Of a stretch of 64,000 nt of DNA, positions 59,401 to 64,000 are shown one piece after another (position 1 is the first letter of the stretch; the number at the start of each line of letters is the position of its first letter). Under the pieces are notes generated by a model. That model ran no database searches, was not told the DNA's origin, and worked only from the letters and a program-made list of their open reading frames with translations. A program made the position numbers and the translations under genes. The DNA comes from Tritrichomonas musculus (taxonomy: Eukaryota > Parabasalia > Tritrichomonadida > Tritrichomonadidae). The stretch covers positions 1,116,001 to 1,180,000 of the forward strand of contig JAPFFF010000015.1 of NCBI GenBank assembly GCA_039105265.1, in the 5' to 3' direction.

Positions 59401-61356
59401 ATTCATAAAAAAATATGTAAGCAATTTCCTCAAATTAGTACAACAATCTTCGACTTAACAAGAATTCACAGCACTTTCTTCACTTTATTGTTGACAGAAA
59501 TGAGAATTGCTGCAATGAACAATGATCAATTGAAAGTTGCATTTCCAGAAAATGTTTCCCAATTGATTGAGCAATGCGGTGAAATCATAAATGCGCAATT
59601 TAACAACTTCATTTACATGCAATTCGGCAGACATTCTGATGAATCTGAAAAGTTTTCTTTGATCGGTGGAGATCTTATATCTTTTCTGACAAATTCACCT
59701 GAAATTGAAAGCATTGTTCCTCAAAATACCTCACATATATTAACCCACATCAGTTTAGAGAACAAGATGTATTTTATTTTTGATCTTCTTAATCAAATTT
59801 ACACCGACCTTTTATTCCAACAAAAAATTGAAGGTGAAAATATGACCTTCAGCATTCGCCTCGACGATCAAAAGAAAAAAGTTGAAATTGATGATTTTCG
59901 ATTTCAATTAATTTTGAAATATTTGTTGAATGATGAAAACCAAACATTCTTATATAAAGGACTTTCACTTATTCACAACAAAATTGATCAATTATATCAT
60001 GAGACCATGAACGAACGTTTATTATGGCCAATTATTGTTTGCGATGTTGTCGTTTTTATCTGTGGAATTGTTGTTGTTCTCAAATTCATAAGAATCACAG
60101 AAAGAGCTCAATGGACACTGAAGCTTCTTCTCTTCTGTCCAGCAAACATCGTCTTTCAGTCCCAGACGATTTCAAAGCTTCTTTCAAATGACTTCAGCAA
60201 CTCAGAAACAGATGAAAATGAAGAATCTTCTCAATTTTATGAAAATATCATTGCTCATTACCCAGATCCAGTGATTTTCGTCGACACTGAAATGAAAATA
60301 AACAGCGTCAACGATGCTTTTTATATGATCTTCAATAAAGATATTTCTGAGGTCTTTCATAAAAAATTGAATGAGGTATTCAATAATTCAAACTTTTTGA
60401 ATACCATTGAAAATATTATGAATGAAAATGAACCTCCTTATTATCATGGTAACGTTGACTTGGAAATTAATAAGGAAATGTTCACTTTCGACGTTTCTCT
60501 AGTCGCTGTTAACATAAATGGAGAAATTCAGAAGCAGACAGCTCCGATGGACTCAATATCAATGTTCACAATTACAATGATTAATATAACTAATTCCGTT
60601 AAATTGAACGATACTTATATCAAAGAAAAAGAATCAGTCAAAAAACTTCTATCCGCATCGATTCCTAAGAATTTTTTAAATCAACCTGCAAAAATTACGA
60701 AAATTGAAAATAAAACCGATTCTGTCCAAGGTTCTTCGTCTGTTTCCGCTTCTTTGTCTGATCCGCTCTTAGATATGTTTAATGTTTGTTTTAAAGTTAA
60801 TAACGCATCAATAATTGCTATTAAAATTGTTGGAATTTCAAATCAACAAAATTTAAATACTATTGAATTTGTTCAGAGACTTAATTCAATTTATAACGAA
60901 TTTGATAAAATTTTATCAACAAGCAATTATGGCGATATGACAAGAATTTCGTCTTTTAGTGGAACATTTGTTGCAGCTGCTGGCCTTTTAAATGATTCAG
61001 TTTCACCTCAGACTCATGCTAAGCAAGCAATGTCATTTGCATCCGATATCATTTCTTGTTTTGATAAATTAAAGACTTCATTTGATATTAGAGTAGGTAT
61101 CTCTACAGGTGGTCCAATGGTGGCTGGTATACTGGACTTGTCTCAGCCTGTTTTCGAACTTTTCGGCTCTCCAATTTCAATTGCTATGCATTTGGCAGAA
61201 ACAGGAAATTCAATGCAAATTCATATTCCACAACTTGTTTATGATCTCGTTTATAGCGAAAAATACGTTTTCAAAGAAGCAGAGGATGTGACATATAAAC
61301 AGCAAACAATGAAAACTTATCTTGTATCTTGCTGTAGCCAGCCAGCTTATTCATGA
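56470..61356 (+). CDS. Multi-membrane receptor with PAS and degenerate class III cyclase domain
   Basis: 1628 residues from the ATG at 56470; the frame is open 26 codons further but only from a TTG. Eight membrane helices lie in about residues 55-370 and four more near 655, 865, 957 and 1183. A PAS domain follows at about 1256-1340 (YPDPVIFVDTEMKINSVNDA), then a class III cyclase fold at about 1430-1610 (IRVGISTGGPMVAG is the clearest block). Trichomonads have many such receptor cyclases. Catalytic residues are missing: the first metal Asp is Lys1452 (IAIKIVGIS); the second metal site reads RISSFSGTF instead of KTIGD; and the VNxAxR segment reads ISIAMH. It is therefore probably a pseudocyclase acting as a sensor or partner. 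Confidence 0.82.
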   Translation: MTSATSNSGKTPEEITSTSNTTRHQKFRGLLKRKPSKIFRDNLFRFFDYLYTIAPSHLIIILIMKYLHFIQIGILSFFPFSSTLWPDNSLLGKISKVLSIGATIIPARASISAHLFFEMIIYLLYFSFVIFFFICFRLFQVYTKISTFSIKIITIIMNAFLPFLISITSSNLGLDLFLIINHNKQDINTNSSNYYYIHTNYSFPLVIFNFILGLIELISMILFQTIFVTPSLTFRPQAIHILSPHASIIYFLFIFYYSFSTTFCIIYEGNKGYFRLVFGFLNVFPLGFLLYNLYAHTEIWVTNSLHQTLLSLSHMIVITLIVLLTLLQLNQSMNEICIFLFILVFCVSHYIIPYITSYNHKRNLLILDKIDENEEILTKISTNKYLQLLRTGFDTGHELCHSWKLFKMADKKMTKNKTFINIYAHYAAIYPDESAILHYVCKLIKKVKHNNIDMKYLSFQIHNLLQQRERGLSKTIKKTCTKISDKTEKCRDQLRLVWQSVINGSTSELDDLTSQLKKNEDEISREYTQLCFVYPNNPYIASAYSAFLSDILCNDRESEEYAKIHRLLRSGAKTRVERSYYFATMMIKTLPDVHQHSILNNDNQKQLNNNNNRSLAIGNVLAANKQEDVNEEKTQQRYIEMMIDSVRLPSLRYGPFILFLIVSLAFPVLSIFLLTSMISNLNNNMFCSYSMELFSFLRTHLCQLSMTSYYYALSKNRFITPLSLIGNSDIQQSDEEVFLSSVNEAVFSLNLINTYYPKLHGSSYLFGDPLRYLNSPLINYDLFSTINNKTETMWSFQHISSFIGLVAVELSNKKSYQMLRFPELRTLVFNSITILFQTKNMADIYLHSFRFMNDDTYYRLLYLVIAIGGGFLIFGIIVIIVIFVKMNNEKKLLYDSFKTLPKSTISSIVDKIDAQSGKHADQDTTIQPMSLQEQNAMRILNLTSDRRTHINEELLMIVLLLLIAVIVIIFMMIFSIEIHKKICKQFPQISTTIFDLTRIHSTFFTLLLTEMRIAAMNNDQLKVAFPENVSQLIEQCGEIINAQFNNFIYMQFGRHSDESEKFSLIGGDLISFLTNSPEIESIVPQNTSHILTHISLENKMYFIFDLLNQIYTDLLFQQKIEGENMTFSIRLDDQKKKVEIDDFRFQLILKYLLNDENQTFLYKGLSLIHNKIDQLYHETMNERLLWPIIVCDVVVFICGIVVVLKFIRITERAQWTLKLLLFCPANIVFQSQTISKLLSNDFSNSETDENEESSQFYENIIAHYPDPVIFVDTEMKINSVNDAFYMIFNKDISEVFHKKLNEVFNNSNFLNTIENIMNENEPPYYHGNVDLEINKEMFTFDVSLVAVNINGEIQKQTAPMDSISMFTITMINITNSVKLNDTYIKEKESVKKLLSASIPKNFLNQPAKITKIENKTDSVQGSSSVSASLSDPLLDMFNVCFKVNNASIIAIKIVGISNQQNLNTIEFVQRLNSIYNEFDKILSTSNYGDMTRISSFSGTFVAAAGLLNDSVSPQTHAKQAMSFASDIISCFDKLKTSFDIRVGISTGGPMVAGILDLSQPVFELFGSPISIAMHLAETGNSMQIHIPQLVYDLVYSEKYVFKEAEDVTYKQQTMKTYLVSCCSQPAYS

Positions 61357-61711
61357 TTATATATAATATATATTATTTTGTTTGTATTATTATTTTGATA
61401 TTTTTTTATTTATTTATTTAAAAATAGTATGTTTTCCTAATCTCATTTTTATTTCAAATATCATATTTATCTTTAAGTGATTTTATTCATATGAACCAGA
61501 TTTACTTTACATCAAATGTAAAGTTAGAAAGACAAGTTATTTTTACCTAATACCTTTATAAAGCAAACTTGCTATAAATTAAATCTTAATGTTATGAGAT
61601 ATGTTAAAAGATATTATAATAAAAAATGGTCTTTTGTATTTTCAATTAACATATTGAAAAAATTCAATAAAGTTTATCAAAAAAACAGAAAAATTTTATT
61701 TGTAATAAAAA
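61357..61711. other. Convergent gap, A+T-rich
   Basis: 3' flanks of the cyclase-like and KATNIP-like genes. Nothing else is seen. Confidence 0.6.
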
Positions 61712-63232
61712 CTAGGCGACTAATTGATTTGTCTCACTTCCTCTATTATTAATAGATTGATTTTTGATTTCTGTTGAATCTGTCAACCATATTGTTTTTA
61801 TCTTTTTATCCGCACTCATTTCGTTTCCGGTTGATTTTGGAATTTTCCCGCACCAAATGACATTTTCATCTGAGCAAATTTTAATGTATTTTACACCGTA
61901 TTCTACTGGATCACTTGAAGAATTAAAATTCCAAAGTACAATTCTTGAAAGAAAATGATTTTCTTTGAATATTATTTCAATTAAAGGATTTTTTCCAGGA
62001 ATGATCTCTGTTAAAAACTGTTTTTCTGGTCTACTCGTATGCATATCATGTTTTATGAGTAGAGATGGACTATTTGAAAGTCTACAGTGATGAATAATAA
62101 TATCATCTATATCATCCAGCTGAATCAATTTGTTATATTGATCATATATTTCAATTCCATTAAGTCCTATATAATATTCATCTGTCCAGCTTTTTTTAAT
62201 CTCAAAAGAAAGCGTTTTTGTTGAAAAAAGAGGGTAAAATCCATATTGATCCTGAAAACTTTTTTCACGGTTTTCATTAAAATAATCATCAATTAATCTA
62301 GAAGATTCAATGGCATCTTGTCGCATTTGTTGAGTAAATTTGAAATCAATACCAAAATTTTTCGGTATTTCCCCGTTTAATGTGTTTGAGCTATCCAACA
62401 ATATTGTTATATCTTTAACAGATGAATCTAATGAAATCTCAGAGTTGAAAATACGAACCCCACTAATTTCGATATCAGCTGGAACAACAATTGCAATGCG
62501 GACAGGTTCGTGGTTTGAATTCCATGGTATTGAAAACAATTGATCTATTTCTTTCTTTATTAAATGACCGTCAAAAAGGCAGCTTGTATCAACTCCTAAG
62601 TCTGGCGAGGTTGTCGATCTTAAAACTTGGACCGCCATATAGTTGTTATCTAAAATAGAAATAGATGAGATTCGTAAAAAATTAGGATCTCCCCAATTTG
62701 AATGAATCGTTATAACAACTACTTGACCTTCTTCTTGGATATCTTCTTGATTGTTTTCAATTGCTTGTTCATTAAATGCTAATGGAGAATCTTTAAATGA
62801 ATCATTACCCATCGAATGCCTAGTTTTTCTGAGAGAAGCGGAGTGCTGTATTTTTCGATTACCTTGATTGCTTCTGCCGCATGCTAAATCAGCAGGCTTT
62901 GAAATATCACTAAGATCAATTGAAAAGCTTCTATGTTCAGACGATGACATGCCAATTTTTCTAATATGAGTCTTTTTGTTAGATAATGGTGAATTATAAT
63001 TATCGTCATAAGATTTACCATTTGATGTATGATCTTTTAAAAAATGACCTAAATTAAAAGAACCATTTGGAATAATATTACCTGCATGCGGCGAAGAAGA
63101 ACGAAGAACACTTCTTGAACTTCGTGGAGTTGAAATTGGCTGAGGTTTTGCAATATGCGCATTCAAATTTTTCTTTCTAGGTTTTGCAATAGGTGGCCCC
63201 AAGGTTAAGACAGGAGGGCGTAATGCGCTCAT
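61712..63232 (-). CDS. KATNIP (katanin-interacting protein)-like protein
   Basis: A 506-residue protein with a Ser/Arg/Pro-rich disordered start (about 1-150). It then shows the DUF4457 signature of KATNIP/KIAA0556: a GDPNFLRISSISILDNNYM segment (about 182-200), a SWTDEYYIGLNGIEIYDQ segment (about 350-367), and a conserved later motif near RIVLWNFNSSS with VKYIKICSDENVIW. In animals and flagellates KATNIP acts at cilia and basal bodies and binds the microtubule-severing enzyme katanin. This copy has two signature units against several in the 1600-residue human protein, so it is a short family member. The function is inferred from the family. Confidence 0.68.
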   Translation of the reverse strand: MSALRPPVLTLGPPIAKPRKKNLNAHIAKPQPISTPRSSRSVLRSSSPHAGNIIPNGSFNLGHFLKDHTSNGKSYDDNYNSPLSNKKTHIRKIGMSSSEHRSFSIDLSDISKPADLACGRSNQGNRKIQHSASLRKTRHSMGNDSFKDSPLAFNEQAIENNQEDIQEEGQVVVITIHSNWGDPNFLRISSISILDNNYMAVQVLRSTTSPDLGVDTSCLFDGHLIKKEIDQLFSIPWNSNHEPVRIAIVVPADIEISGVRIFNSEISLDSSVKDITILLDSSNTLNGEIPKNFGIDFKFTQQMRQDAIESSRLIDDYFNENREKSFQDQYGFYPLFSTKTLSFEIKKSWTDEYYIGLNGIEIYDQYNKLIQLDDIDDIIIHHCRLSNSPSLLIKHDMHTSRPEKQFLTEIIPGKNPLIEIIFKENHFLSRIVLWNFNSSSDPVEYGVKYIKICSDENVIWCGKIPKSTGNEMSADKKIKTIWLTDSTEIKNQSINNRGSETNQLVA

Positions 63233-63394
63233 TTATTTTGTGTTTCAATAATTATTTTTTTCAATAGGTCAAAAAAATCCTCTATTCAAAAAAAACCTGA
63301 ATTCAAAAAATATTCTCTTTTGAACTTCATAAAATTTTCTCTTTGAATTTTTGAATAAATTCAACAAAATTGAATCATTATTTATTATTACATG

Positions 63395-63425
<31 letters not shown>

Positions 63426-64000
63426 AAATCAAATTTCTTTTTATTCCTTTTGCAAATAACATTAATTAATTCACTTATTTAAATTAATAAATATATTTTT
63501 AATATTAATTTAATAAAAAAGAAAAGGTTTCCAATTTTTATATTGATATATAAATCATAATATATGATGTAATCAAATTTTTTTTACTAATATAAACCTT
63601 ATTACTTTAATAGCTCTTTCTATTTCAGTAGAATATTTATTTTGAAAAATATCCACAAAAAATGATGTGTGTTAATCTTTATCAGTTTTTTCAAAATTTT
63701 GATTCAAATATTATAGTTCAACCAACTATATTTAACTATTTTTATCTTAACCAATAATCATTTAATTAAATGCTTTTTAATAAAATAATATTTAAATTTA
63801 TATTATATTATAATTATTATATTCAGCAAAATCTATAATTTTTATTAATCAGACAAAACTCACTATATAGCAAAAATTATATTTCAGTTGAATATCCGAT
63901 AATTGAGTATTCATTCAAAGAAGTGTAAACAATAAATCATGATGAAAATTTAAAGAAATGATCATAACCTTAGCCTTTAAATCTATCATAAAAAATGCTA
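63233..64000. other. A+T-rich end of the window
   Basis: Upstream flank of the KATNIP-like gene. It contains a 29-A run (63395-63423) and otherwise A/T-rich sequence. No gene or RNA is recognised. Confidence 0.55.

Noticed and set aside
1..64000. tRNA, rRNA and spliceosomal RNA genes
   Set aside because: I scanned by eye for T-loop-like GTTCGAATC and for conserved rRNA strings and found none; a covariance-model search would be needed to be sure.
1..64000. Introns with the trichomonad 3' motif ACTAACACACAG
   Set aside because: No match noticed; all long frames run uninterrupted. The importin-like 5' end is the only place where an intron might be suspected.

Overview
The window looks like nuclear DNA of a parabasalid protist, most likely a Tritrichomonas- or Trichomonas-type flagellate. 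The coding sequences are long and uninterrupted, with no obvious introns. Several start codons lie 10-50 nt downstream of a short Inr-like TCA(C/T)(A/T) motif. The gaps are extremely A+T-rich. The gene and repeat content also fits: BspA-type leucine-rich repeats, Tc1/mariner relics, a multi-membrane cyclase-like receptor, giant coiled-coil cytoskeletal proteins and large ubiquitin hydrolases. The genus is an inference; the sequence contains no rRNA or tRNA to test it.

Layout. 1-6.9 kb: the end of a coiled-coil gene, a VPS28-like ESCRT-I candidate, an SK-like potassium channel and an importin-beta-type HEAT protein. 7-15.5 kb is a graveyard: a GC-rich hairpin, a mariner element inserted inside a Tc1-like transposase gene, inverted and direct repeats, a BspA-like gene broken by one frameshift and one stop, a cysteine-rich surface-protein relic, and a shuffled fragment copied from the neighbouring ubiquitin hydrolase. 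15.5-36.1 kb is gene-dense: a 2793-residue USP-type ubiquitin hydrolase, a protein kinase, cytosolic HSP90, a helical-repeat protein, a CARMIL-like leucine-rich protein, a STRAD-like STE20 pseudokinase and a small basic protein. 36.6-38.9 kb holds relics with a fibre-like protein fragment, possibly from a Maverick/Polinton. 40.6-55.1 kb is one 4829-residue ORF: two calponin-homology-like domains followed by a huge, nearly perfect heptad-phased coiled coil. 56.5-63.2 kb carries a 12-membrane-segment cyclase-like receptor whose catalytic domain has lost its metal residues, then a katanin-interacting-protein (KATNIP) relative.

The intact genes are mostly signalling and cytoskeletal: K+ channel, cyclase-like receptor, kinase, pseudokinase, CARMIL, CH/coiled-coil giant and KATNIP. 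The rest are housekeeping genes for nuclear transport, chaperoning, ubiquitin and ESCRT. There is no operon logic; genes are separate monocistronic units on both strands. The most notable observations are the giant repeat protein built from 14- and 21-residue modules, two enzyme-family proteins lacking catalytic residues (pseudokinase and cyclase-like), the nested transposon, and the ectopic partial copy of the ubiquitin hydrolase gene.
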